From the NCBI RefSeq assembly GCF_003574445.1, contig NZ_KZ984563.1, positions 124,001-188,000 of the forward strand: DNA of 64,000 bases. The letters run 5' to 3'. The DNA comes from Streptomyces sp. YIM 130001. GTDB lineage: Bacteria > Actinomycetota > Actinomycetes > Streptomycetales > Streptomycetaceae. The first letter of the stretch is position 1. Each line of letters opens with the position of its first letter. Below are positions 32,476 to 39,510 of this stretch, in pieces. A program made the translations under genes and the position numbers. Below the pieces are notes generated by a model. It did not search any database, was not told the DNA's origin, and saw only the letters and a list, made by a program, of their open reading frames with translations.

Positions 32476-33804
32476 ATGGCCATGGCGGATCGCGTCCGTA
32501 CGGCTCAGGCGGGCACCAGGACTCCGCGGAGGCGGGGCCTGGTGCCTGTCCTGCTGCTGGTACTCGCTCTGGGCGCGGTGCTGCTCGTCGCGCTGCCGGG
32601 GGACGACGACGGCGAGGACGGCGCCGCCTGCGTGCCGCGCAAGGTCGGTGCGTGGGAGCCGGACGAGCGGACCACCGGCGAGTTCACCCGCTACGGGGAC
32701 GATCAGGCGAGGGCCGACGACTGGACCGGCGGCGACGGCACGCACTCGGTTCGGCTCCCGGACGGGCGGCTTCTGTGGCTGTTCTCGGACAGCTACCTCG
32801 GCCAGGTGCATCCTCCGCCCAACCTGTCGGGCCAGCCGCACGCCTGGCGCGACCAGAGCGCACCGTTCGTACGCAATTCGGCTGTGGTGATGTCCCGTTC
32901 GGGCCGTCTCGAGCGCACCCTGCCCACTCCCGTCTTTCCCGATCCGGGCCCGGGGCAGTGGCGCTGGCCGGTGGCCGCGAAGGTCGAGCCCCGCTCCCCC
33001 GGCGCCGGCGAGAAGGTCCTGCGGGTACTCCTGTGGAGCCGCTCGACCGGGACCGGGCCGTGGATCTACGGAACGCCGACGGCCACGGAGGTCGCGACGA
33101 TGTCGCTGCCCGATCTGCGCGTCGAGGGCATCACGAAGGTCTCGGACCAGTCGGGCGTGCAGGATCCGGCGCACCGCGTCCTGTACGGCACGGCCGCCCT
33201 CGACGACGACGGCCATACGTACGTCTTCGGCGGCAACGACGGCAAGGCGGCCGCGAAATCGGCGTCGGACGCGTATGTGGCACGCGTACCGGACGGCGGG
33301 CTCGCCGATCCCGATGCCTGGCGGTACTGGGACGGAAAGCGCTTCGCGAAGAGCGGCGGCAGCGCCGAGCCGGTGCTCGGTGACGGCGCCACCCCGCAGG
33401 GCAGCGCGGGAACGGGACCGAGCAGCGCCGCCACGAAGGGAGTCGCCTCCGCCTTCACCGTGGTGCGCGAGGAGGGGACCTGGGTGCTGTTCACCATGGC
33501 GGCGGGTGCCGAAGGGCTCACCACGGTGACCTCGTACTGGTCGTGCGGTCCGACGGGCCCCTGGCACGGACCGGCCAAGGGTTTCGCCCCGCCGCTGCCG
33601 CAGGACACGGCCCCCCGCACGGACGCCGCCGTGTACAACCCGCAGGCGCACCCGGACGTGGCCGCCGGCAAGGGACGCCTCGTGCTCAGTTACGACGTCA
33701 ACTGGCTGGACGCCACGCCCCAGGTGGCGGCCTCGCACGTCACCCGGAACGTGGCCCTGTACCGGCCGCGGTTCGTCCAGCTGCGTCTGATGCGGAGCGA
33801 CTGA
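32476..33804 (+). CDS. Membrane-anchored propeller-like protein (DUF4185/DUF5005-type)
   Basis: This 442-residue protein has one N-terminal membrane segment (about residues 20-41), placing the rest outside the cell. The ectodomain has repeated Trp/Gly/Asp strands, e.g. RLPDGRLLWLFSDSYLGQV and HTYVFGGNDGKAAAK, with YDVNWL near the end. This resembles the DUF4185/DUF5005 five-bladed propeller families related to glycoside hydrolases; I cannot decide between them. It starts 9 nt after the sialidase stop, so co-expression is likely. Its last 65 nt overlap the convergent symporter gene. A role in binding or cleaving a glycan alongside the sialidase is inference. Confidence 0.8.
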   Translation: MAMADRVRTAQAGTRTPRRRGLVPVLLLVLALGAVLLVALPGDDDGEDGAACVPRKVGAWEPDERTTGEFTRYGDDQARADDWTGGDGTHSVRLPDGRLLWLFSDSYLGQVHPPPNLSGQPHAWRDQSAPFVRNSAVVMSRSGRLERTLPTPVFPDPGPGQWRWPVAAKVEPRSPGAGEKVLRVLLWSRSTGTGPWIYGTPTATEVATMSLPDLRVEGITKVSDQSGVQDPAHRVLYGTAALDDDGHTYVFGGNDGKAAAKSASDAYVARVPDGGLADPDAWRYWDGKRFAKSGGSAEPVLGDGATPQGSAGTGPSSAATKGVASAFTVVREEGTWVLFTMAAGAEGLTTVTSYWSCGPTGPWHGPAKGFAPPLPQDTAPRTDAAVYNPQAHPDVAAGKGRLVLSYDVNWLDATPQVAASHVTRNVALYRPRFVQLRLMRSD

Positions 33805-34837
33805 CCGGGGCCGGCTGCCCCTCGACCGGGGCGGCGGCGTCCGTCGCATCCTCCGCGGGCTCCGCATCGTCCACCGGGTCCAGGGCACGCCGCTTGGCGA
33901 TCACCGCGCACACCATCAACTGCATCTGGTGGAACAGCATCAGAGGCAGCACGGCGAGCGAGGCGTGCGCCCCGAACAGGACGGTGGCCATGGGCAGTCC
34001 GGCCGCGAGCGACTTCTTCGAACCGGCGAACTGGATGGCCACACGGTCGGCCCGGGCGAAGCCGAGCCGTCGCGCCCCGTACCAGGTGAGCGCCAGCATG
34101 ACCGCGAGGATCACCGCTTCCACGACGAGCAGCCCGCCGAGGCGCAGCGGGGTCACCTGGCTCCAGATGCCGGACACCACGCCCTGGCTGAACGCCGTGT
34201 AGACGACCAGCAGGATCGATCCGCGGTCGACGAGGGCCAGCACCTTCTTGTGGCGGGCCAGGAAGCCGCCGACCCAGCGGCGCAGGAACTGGCCCGCGAG
34301 GAACGGCACCAGAAGCTGGCCCACGATGCTGACGGCGCCGTCCGCGGAGAACGAGGCCTGTCCGCCGATCAGCAGTGCGGCGAGCAGCGGGGTCAGCACG
34401 ATCCCGGCGAGCGAGGAGAACGAGCCCGCGCAGATCGCGGCCGGCACATTGCCGCGGGCGATCGAGGTGAAGGCGATCGAGGACTGGATCGTGGACGGCA
34501 CCAGGCACAGGAACAGCAGACCGCTGTAGAGCGCGGGGGTCAGGACGTACGGCACGAGACCGCGGGCCGCCAGGCCGATCAGCGGGAACGCCACGAAGGT
34601 GCAGGCGAGGACGATCCCGTGCAGGCGCCAGTGGCGCACCCCGTCGAGTGCCTCTCGGGTGGAGAGACGGGCTCCGTAGAGGAAGAAGAGGAATCCGACC
34701 GCGACGGTGGAGGCGCCGGACGCGACGTCGGCTCCGGTCCCCCGGGCCGGGATCAGGGCCGCGAGACCCACGGTTGCGATCAGGGATGCGATGAACGGAT
34801 CGATCGGCATCCAGGACGGCCACTGCAGGCGCTTCAC
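33740..34837 (-). CDS. Bile acid:sodium symporter family protein
   Basis: This 365-residue membrane protein has about nine to ten hydrophobic segments. The family signature appears in FFLYGARLSTREALDGVRHWRLH and in VPSTIQSSIAFTSIARGNVPAAIC, the crossover region that binds Na+ and substrate. The C-terminal 40 residues are an Ala/Pro/Glu-rich cytoplasmic tail. GTG at 34837 has GGAG 4-5 nt upstream; the upstream reading is repeat-derived. Members (BASS/SBF, RclS) export or import organic anions; the substrate here is unknown. It is divergent from a LysR gene, its probable regulator, and its 3' end overlaps the preceding convergent gene. Confidence 0.9.
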   Translation of the reverse strand: MKRLQWPSWMPIDPFIASLIATVGLAALIPARGTGADVASGASTVAVGFLFFLYGARLSTREALDGVRHWRLHGIVLACTFVAFPLIGLAARGLVPYVLTPALYSGLLFLCLVPSTIQSSIAFTSIARGNVPAAICAGSFSSLAGIVLTPLLAALLIGGQASFSADGAVSIVGQLLVPFLAGQFLRRWVGGFLARHKKVLALVDRGSILLVVYTAFSQGVVSGIWSQVTPLRLGGLLVVEAVILAVMLALTWYGARRLGFARADRVAIQFAGSKKSLAAGLPMATVLFGAHASLAVLPLMLFHQMQLMVCAVIAKRRALDPVDDAEPAEDATDAAAPVEGQPAPVSRSASDAAGRTAAGTGPRSG

Positions 34838-34858
34838 GGTGCTCCACTTGCTCGGATT

Positions 34859-34912
34859 TGCGGGTCTTGCGTGTCGTGCGGGTCTTACGGGCCTTGCGGG
34901 TCCTACGGGTCT
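34859..34912. repeat. 9-bp tandem repeat upstream of the symporter gene
   Basis: Six consecutive degenerate 9-mers (34859, 34868, 34877, 34886, 34895, 34904), each starting TGCG or TACG and mostly ending GGTCT. The first lies 22 nt upstream of the symporter GTG, thus in its 5' leader. Confidence 0.75.
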
Positions 34913-35062
34913 CAAGGACTTCGGCCGGCTCGCTCCGCTTCCCGCCACTTTGGTGGGTCGCCGGGCGCGCAGCGTGCCCTCTCCATCGTCCACCTGATCG
35001 CCGTGATCGGGAATCCGTTCCGCGGGACTGACTGTCATCACGGTTCGCGATAACGTCGCTCC

Positions 35063-35938
35063 ATGTACGACCCCGCACAGCTGCGGACCTTCCTGGCCGT
35101 GGCGCAGACCCTCAGCTTCACGCAGGCCGCCCGCCGCCTCGGCGTGCGGCAGTCGACCGTCAGCCAGCACGTACGGCGCCTGGAGGCGGCGACCGGCCGT
35201 CCGCTGCTCACCCGCGACACCCACAGCGTGGAGCTGACCGACGACGGCGAGGCGATGCTCGGCTTCGCGGGCACGATCCTCGGCGCCCACGAGCGGGCGG
35301 CGGAGTTCTTCACCGGCACGCGACTGCGCGGGCGGCTTCGTTTCGGCGCATCGGAGGACTTCGTACTGACCCGGCTGCCGGAGATCCTGAAGGCCTTCCG
35401 GCACGAGCATCCCGAGGTCGACCTGGAGTTGACCGTGGAGCTCTCGGGGACACTGCACCGGCGGCTGGCCGAGGGTCAGCTGGACCTGGTCCTCGCGAAG
35501 CGCCGGCCGGAGGACGCACCGGGCGATGCGTCGTCGGTGGTCTGGCGGGACGAACTGATCTGGGTCGGCGCCGACGGCCTGCGACTCGACCCGGCCCGTC
35601 CGGTGCCGCTCATCGTCTACCCGCCGCCGGGCATCACCCGCGCGCGGGCGCTCGACGTCCTGGAGCGGCACGGCAGGTCCTGGCACATCGCCTGTACCAG
35701 TGGCAGCCTCAACGGCCTGCTCGCCGCGGCCCGCGCCGGGCTCGGCGTGATGGCCCACACCCGCGGCCTCGTCCCGCCCGGCCTCGAGCGCGTCAGGGCC
35801 GGACTCCCCGAACTCGGCGGCGTGGACTTCGTACTGCTGCACGGCCGTGGCGGACGGGACCGCGCCGAGGGGGCGGCCCGTGCCCTCGCCCACGCGATCC
35901 TGGCGGGCGGGGACCGGCTGCAGCGCGGCCGGACGTGA
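35063..35938 (+). CDS. LysR family transcriptional regulator
   Basis: This is a 291-residue regulator. Residues 1-60 form the winged helix (LRTFLAVAQTLSFTQAARRLGVRQSTVSQHVRRLE). Residues about 88-285 form the periplasmic-binding-like effector domain (RLRFGASEDFVLTRLPEILKAF, LDLVLAKRRP, GLGVMAHTRGLVP). It is transcribed divergently from the bile-acid-symporter-family gene across a 225-nt gap, the classical arrangement for a LysR activator and its target. Confidence 0.95.
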   Translation: MYDPAQLRTFLAVAQTLSFTQAARRLGVRQSTVSQHVRRLEAATGRPLLTRDTHSVELTDDGEAMLGFAGTILGAHERAAEFFTGTRLRGRLRFGASEDFVLTRLPEILKAFRHEHPEVDLELTVELSGTLHRRLAEGQLDLVLAKRRPEDAPGDASSVVWRDELIWVGADGLRLDPARPVPLIVYPPPGITRARALDVLERHGRSWHIACTSGSLNGLLAAARAGLGVMAHTRGLVPPGLERVRAGLPELGGVDFVLLHGRGGRDRAEGAARALAHAILAGGDRLQRGRT

Positions 35939-36240
35939 CGGCGCACAACACGGACCTGGCGCGCCCGGACCGTGACCACCGCGTACACATTCCGTGGAGA
36001 TTGCGGCAGCGGAACTTACCGACTGGTCAGGACTCTGCCCCGGCCTCCACCCTTGTGGCCGGATTTCGCCCGCTGACCTGTGGCGATTACCGCGCGTCCG
36101 ACCCTGGACACCCCTCCCACCCGTCCGTCACCGTGGGGTACGGTCACCGCGCTGTGCGAGGCGCTTGGGGCTTGCCGCTCGGATCAGTGGACAAGCCCTG
36201 GCAGCGCGAGGCGCACCCAGGGCCCTTCTCAGGAGAACCA
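35939..36240 (+). other. 302-nt gap upstream of the acyl-CoA synthetase gene
   Basis: No gene, hairpin or confident promoter is seen. An AGGAG box at 36231-36235 decides the TTG start at 36241. The extended reading frame through the gap has no ribosome site and atypical composition. Confidence 0.4.
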
Positions 36241-38064
36241 TTGCGCGAGTTCACCTCCCCACCCCTGACCTCGGCGCCGCCGGTAGGCGGGCTCGCCGAT
36301 GTCGTGTTCGACCATGCCGAGGACGACCCCACGCGGACCGTGCTCGGACGCAAGGTGGACGGCCAGTGGCGCGATGTCGACGCCGCCCGGTTCCGCGACG
36401 AGATCGTGGCCCTCGCCAAGGGCCTGCTCGCCGGCGGGGTGCGGTTCGGCGACCGGGTCGCGATCATGTCCCGTACCCGCTACGAGTGGACGCTCTTCGA
36501 TTTCGCGCTGTGGACGATCGGCGCGCAGGTGGTGCCGCTGTACCCGACGTCGTCGGCCGAGCAGGTCTTCTGGATGCTGCACGACGCACAGGTGTCGACC
36601 TGCGTGGTGGAGCACGAGGACCATGCGATGACCGTCGGCTCGGTGATCGACCGCCTGCCGTATCTGGAGCGCATGTGGCAGATCGACGCCGGCGCGGTCC
36701 GTGAACTCACCGCTGCGGGCGCGCACATCGACGACGAGGTGGTGCAGCGCCACCGGCGGGCCGTGATGCCGGACTCGGTCGCCACCGTCATCTACACCTC
36801 GGGGACGACCGGGCGGCCCAAGGGCTGTGTGATCTCGCACGCCAACTTCATGTTCGAGTGCGACACCGCGATCGGGCGCTGGGAGGCCGTCTTCCACTCC
36901 AAGCGCGGGGACGAAGCGGCCACGTTGCTGTTCCTGCCGCTGGCGCACGTCTTCGGCCGGATGGTGCAGATCGCGGCGATCCGCGGCTGGGTGAAGCTGG
37001 GCCACCAACCGGACCTGAGCGCCGCGTCGCTGATGCCGGACCTGGTGCTGTTCCGGCCGACGTTCATCCTGGCGGTCCCGTACATCTTCGAGAAGGTCTT
37101 CAACGGGGCACGGCGCAAGGCCGAGTCCGAGGGCCGGCTCGGGGCCTTCGAGAAGGCCGTCGAGGTGGCGGTGAAGTACGCGGACGCGCTCGAGCACAAG
37201 GCCTTCGGCACCGGTCCCGGCCCGTCGGCCGGTCTGCGGATGCAGCACCAGCTGTTCGACAAGCTGGTGTACTCCAAGGTGCGCGAGGCGATGGGCGGCC
37301 GGATCCGGCATGCGATGTCCGGCGGTTCGGGCATGGACCGCCGGCTCGGGCTCTTCTTCGCGGGTGCCGGAGTGATCATCTACGAGGGTTACGGCCTCAC
37401 CGAGACGACCGCGGCCGCCACCGCCAATCCGCCGGAGCGCACCCGCTTCGGCACGGTCGGCCAGGCACTCCCCGGCACCACGGTGCACATCGCCGGAGAC
37501 GGCGAGGTGTGGGTGTACGGACGCCACGTGTTCCAGGGCTACTTGGGCGATCCGAAGGCCACCGAGGCCACCCTCAACGAGGGCTGGCTGTCCACCGGAG
37601 ACCTCGGCCACCTCGACGAGGACGGCTATCTCACCATCACCGGGCGGAAGAAGGAGATCCTGGTGACCTCGGGCGGCAAGAGCGTCTCGCCGTCGCAACT
37701 GGAGGAGCGGGTGCGCGACCACCCGCTGGTGGCCCAGTGCATCGTGGTCGGCAACGACCGCCCGTACATCGCCGCCCTGGTCACCCTGGACGGCGAGGCC
37801 ATAGACCACTGGCTGAACATGCGCGGCAAGCCCCGCCTGACACCCGCCGAGCTGGTCCGGGACAGCGATCTGGAGACGGAGGTGCGCCGGGCCGTGGTGG
37901 CCGCCAACACCCTTGTCTCGCAGGCCGAGTCCATCCGTACGTTCCGGATACTGGCCCACCAGTTCTCCGAGGAGCACGGGCTGCTCACGCCGTCCCTGAA
38001 GCTGAAGCGGAAGGCGATCGAGCAGGCGTACGCGACCGAGGTCGAGGCCCTGTACCACGCCTGA
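36241..38064 (+). CDS. Long-chain fatty-acid-CoA ligase (AMP-dependent synthetase), TTG start
   Basis: This 607-residue adenylate-forming enzyme starts at TTG 36241, with AGGAG 5 nt upstream and a length usual for the FadD15 group. The phosphate loop YTSGTTGRPKG lies near residues 184-194, then YEGYGLTETTAA (about 380), STGDLGHLDEDGYLTITGRKKE (about 452-473) and the C-terminal catalytic Lys region LTPSLKLKRKAIEQAY. It activates fatty acids to acyl-AMP and then acyl-CoA in the cytoplasm. It precedes an ABC importer of the branched-chain-amino-acid type, hinting that the imported compound is a carboxylic acid to be activated (inference). Confidence 0.93.
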   Translation: MREFTSPPLTSAPPVGGLADVVFDHAEDDPTRTVLGRKVDGQWRDVDAARFRDEIVALAKGLLAGGVRFGDRVAIMSRTRYEWTLFDFALWTIGAQVVPLYPTSSAEQVFWMLHDAQVSTCVVEHEDHAMTVGSVIDRLPYLERMWQIDAGAVRELTAAGAHIDDEVVQRHRRAVMPDSVATVIYTSGTTGRPKGCVISHANFMFECDTAIGRWEAVFHSKRGDEAATLLFLPLAHVFGRMVQIAAIRGWVKLGHQPDLSAASLMPDLVLFRPTFILAVPYIFEKVFNGARRKAESEGRLGAFEKAVEVAVKYADALEHKAFGTGPGPSAGLRMQHQLFDKLVYSKVREAMGGRIRHAMSGGSGMDRRLGLFFAGAGVIIYEGYGLTETTAAATANPPERTRFGTVGQALPGTTVHIAGDGEVWVYGRHVFQGYLGDPKATEATLNEGWLSTGDLGHLDEDGYLTITGRKKEILVTSGGKSVSPSQLEERVRDHPLVAQCIVVGNDRPYIAALVTLDGEAIDHWLNMRGKPRLTPAELVRDSDLETEVRRAVVAANTLVSQAESIRTFRILAHQFSEEHGLLTPSLKLKRKAIEQAYATEVEALYHA

Positions 38065-38130
38065 ACGGGCCGCCTCCGGAGTGGCCGGACTCCCCCGCCG
38101 AGCCATCGGCCACACAGCCCGACCATCTTC

Positions 38131-38178
38131 CTGACGGTTCATCAATTACCGATGCGTCAGTTATTGACGGTTCATCAG
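38131..38178. promoter_or_regulatory. Twin TGA-N7-TCA operators (13-bp direct repeat)
   Basis: TGACGGTTCATCA occurs identically at 38132-38144 and 38165-38177. Each copy is an imperfect palindrome (CTGA...TCA and TTGA...TCAG in context), as for TetR-type operators. The second copy overlaps the candidate -35 of the transporter promoter, so a repressor is expected. No TetR gene lies in the window. Confidence 0.65.
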
Positions 38179-38192
38179 GTCGCGCACAGAAT
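38164..38192 (+). promoter_or_regulatory. Candidate promoter of the LivJHMFG-like operon
   Basis: TTGACG at 38164-38169 and CAGAAT at 38187-38192 with a 17-nt spacer match the vegetative sigma pattern well. The start codon is 54 nt downstream of the -10. The operator repeat covers the -35. Confidence 0.65.
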
Positions 38193-38245
38193 CACGCCGG
38201 ACAGGGGTGGCCCTGCGGTTGCCCCTCCGACGGAGGGATCACCAC

Positions 38246-39499
38246 GTGCTGCGACCGTTCCGCACCCTCATCGCTGCCACCGCCGCCCTGCTCCTCGCCA
38301 CCGCCTGCAACTCCGCCGCCACTTCGGCGGGCGGCTCCGACAAGGGCGGTACTTCACGCGGGGTGACCGACGACTCCATCAAGGTCGGCGGCATCGTCTC
38401 GATGACGACCGCCAGCGGCTACAGCAAGAAGGACACCGACCTCGGGGCGCGAGCCCGCTACGACCGCGCCAACGACGAAGGCGGCGTCAACGGCCGGAAG
38501 ATCGACTACCTCGGCGCAGAGGACGACGGCCAGGACCCGGGCAAGAACCTCGCGGCCGCCCGCAAACTCGTCCAGCAGGAGAAGGTGTTCGCCGTCTCGC
38601 CGATGAGTTCCGTGACCTTCTCCGGCGCCGACTTCCTCGACAAGGAGAAGGTGCCGACGTTCGGCTGGGGCACCGTCCCGCAATTCTGCGGCCCCGAGCA
38701 CATCTACGGCTACAGCGGCTGCCTGGTCCCGATGCCCGGCGGCAGCATCACCCAGACCTGGCCGGAGGGCCTCACCCACGTGCTCGGCGGCGCCAAGGGC
38801 AAGTCCGTCGCCCTGCTCGCCAACGACAACGACGCCGGCACGTTCGCCATCCGCACCTACAAGCAGGGTTTCAAGGCCGCCGGGTTCGACGTCACCTACG
38901 CCAAGGCCTCCGTCCCCGCCACCAGCACGCCCAACGACTGGTCCGCGTACACCAAGGAGATCCTGCGCAGCGACGGCGGCAAGGCACCCGACGCCGTGCT
39001 CTCGGTGATGCAGACCCCGTACAACATCGGCCTGTTCACCGCCGTCAAGCGCACCGGATACCAGGGCATCCTCAGCGACCCCACCGACTACGACCCCGGA
39101 CTGCTGGCCAAGAAGGCGACCCGGAAGGCGCTCGACGGCGTGCACGTCTTCCTGTCCTTCGAGCCGTTCGAGTCGAAGAGCGAGCGGATGCAGCAGTTCA
39201 AGGCCGATATCCGTAAGGCCGCGGGCAAGGACGTACCGCTCAACATCCATATGCTCACCGGCTACATGTCCGCCGACTTCTTCCTCTCCCTCGCCGAGAA
39301 GGCCGGCCGCGACCTGACCGTGGAGTCCTTCCAGCGCGCGGCCGGCTCCTACTCGGACACCGGGACCATGGTCGGCGACCGCGCACTGCCCGACGGACAG
39401 CGCGAGGCGTTCGGCTGCGGGGCGCTCGTCCGGCTCGAGGGCGGGGCGTACGAGATCGCCGCGCCGTTCAAGTGCCACTCCTCCATTCCCTTCAAGTAG
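38246..39499 (+). CDS. ABC transporter substrate-binding lipoprotein (LivJ-like, Peripla_BP_6)
   Basis: This 417-residue lipoprotein starts at GTG 38246, with GGAGGG 8 nt upstream. The signal peptide RPFRTLIAATAALLLATAC ends in a lipobox with Cys21. The mature part has the type I periplasmic-binding fold: IKVGGIVSMTTASGYSKKD, ARYDRANDEGGVNGRKI, DDGQDPGKNLAAARKLV and SVALLANDNDAGTFAI. Family members bind branched-chain amino acids, amides or aromatic and aliphatic acids. It is the first gene of the operon, 11 nt before the permease-ATPase fusion. The ligand is unknown, but not necessarily an amino acid given the acyl-CoA ligase upstream. Confidence 0.92.
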   Translation: MLRPFRTLIAATAALLLATACNSAATSAGGSDKGGTSRGVTDDSIKVGGIVSMTTASGYSKKDTDLGARARYDRANDEGGVNGRKIDYLGAEDDGQDPGKNLAAARKLVQQEKVFAVSPMSSVTFSGADFLDKEKVPTFGWGTVPQFCGPEHIYGYSGCLVPMPGGSITQTWPEGLTHVLGGAKGKSVALLANDNDAGTFAIRTYKQGFKAAGFDVTYAKASVPATSTPNDWSAYTKEILRSDGGKAPDAVLSVMQTPYNIGLFTAVKRTGYQGILSDPTDYDPGLLAKKATRKALDGVHVFLSFEPFESKSERMQQFKADIRKAAGKDVPLNIHMLTGYMSADFFLSLAEKAGRDLTVESFQRAAGSYSDTGTMVGDRALPDGQREAFGCGALVRLEGGAYEIAAPFKCHSSIPFK

Positions 39500-39510
39500 G
39501 ACGGTCCACC

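Noticed and set aside
33825..35078. Frames through the symporter and its leader giving Arg-Pro-Ala repeats
   Set aside because: The Arg-Pro-Val/Ala pattern comes from the 9-bp repeat in the leader; the transporter motifs begin only after GTG 34837.
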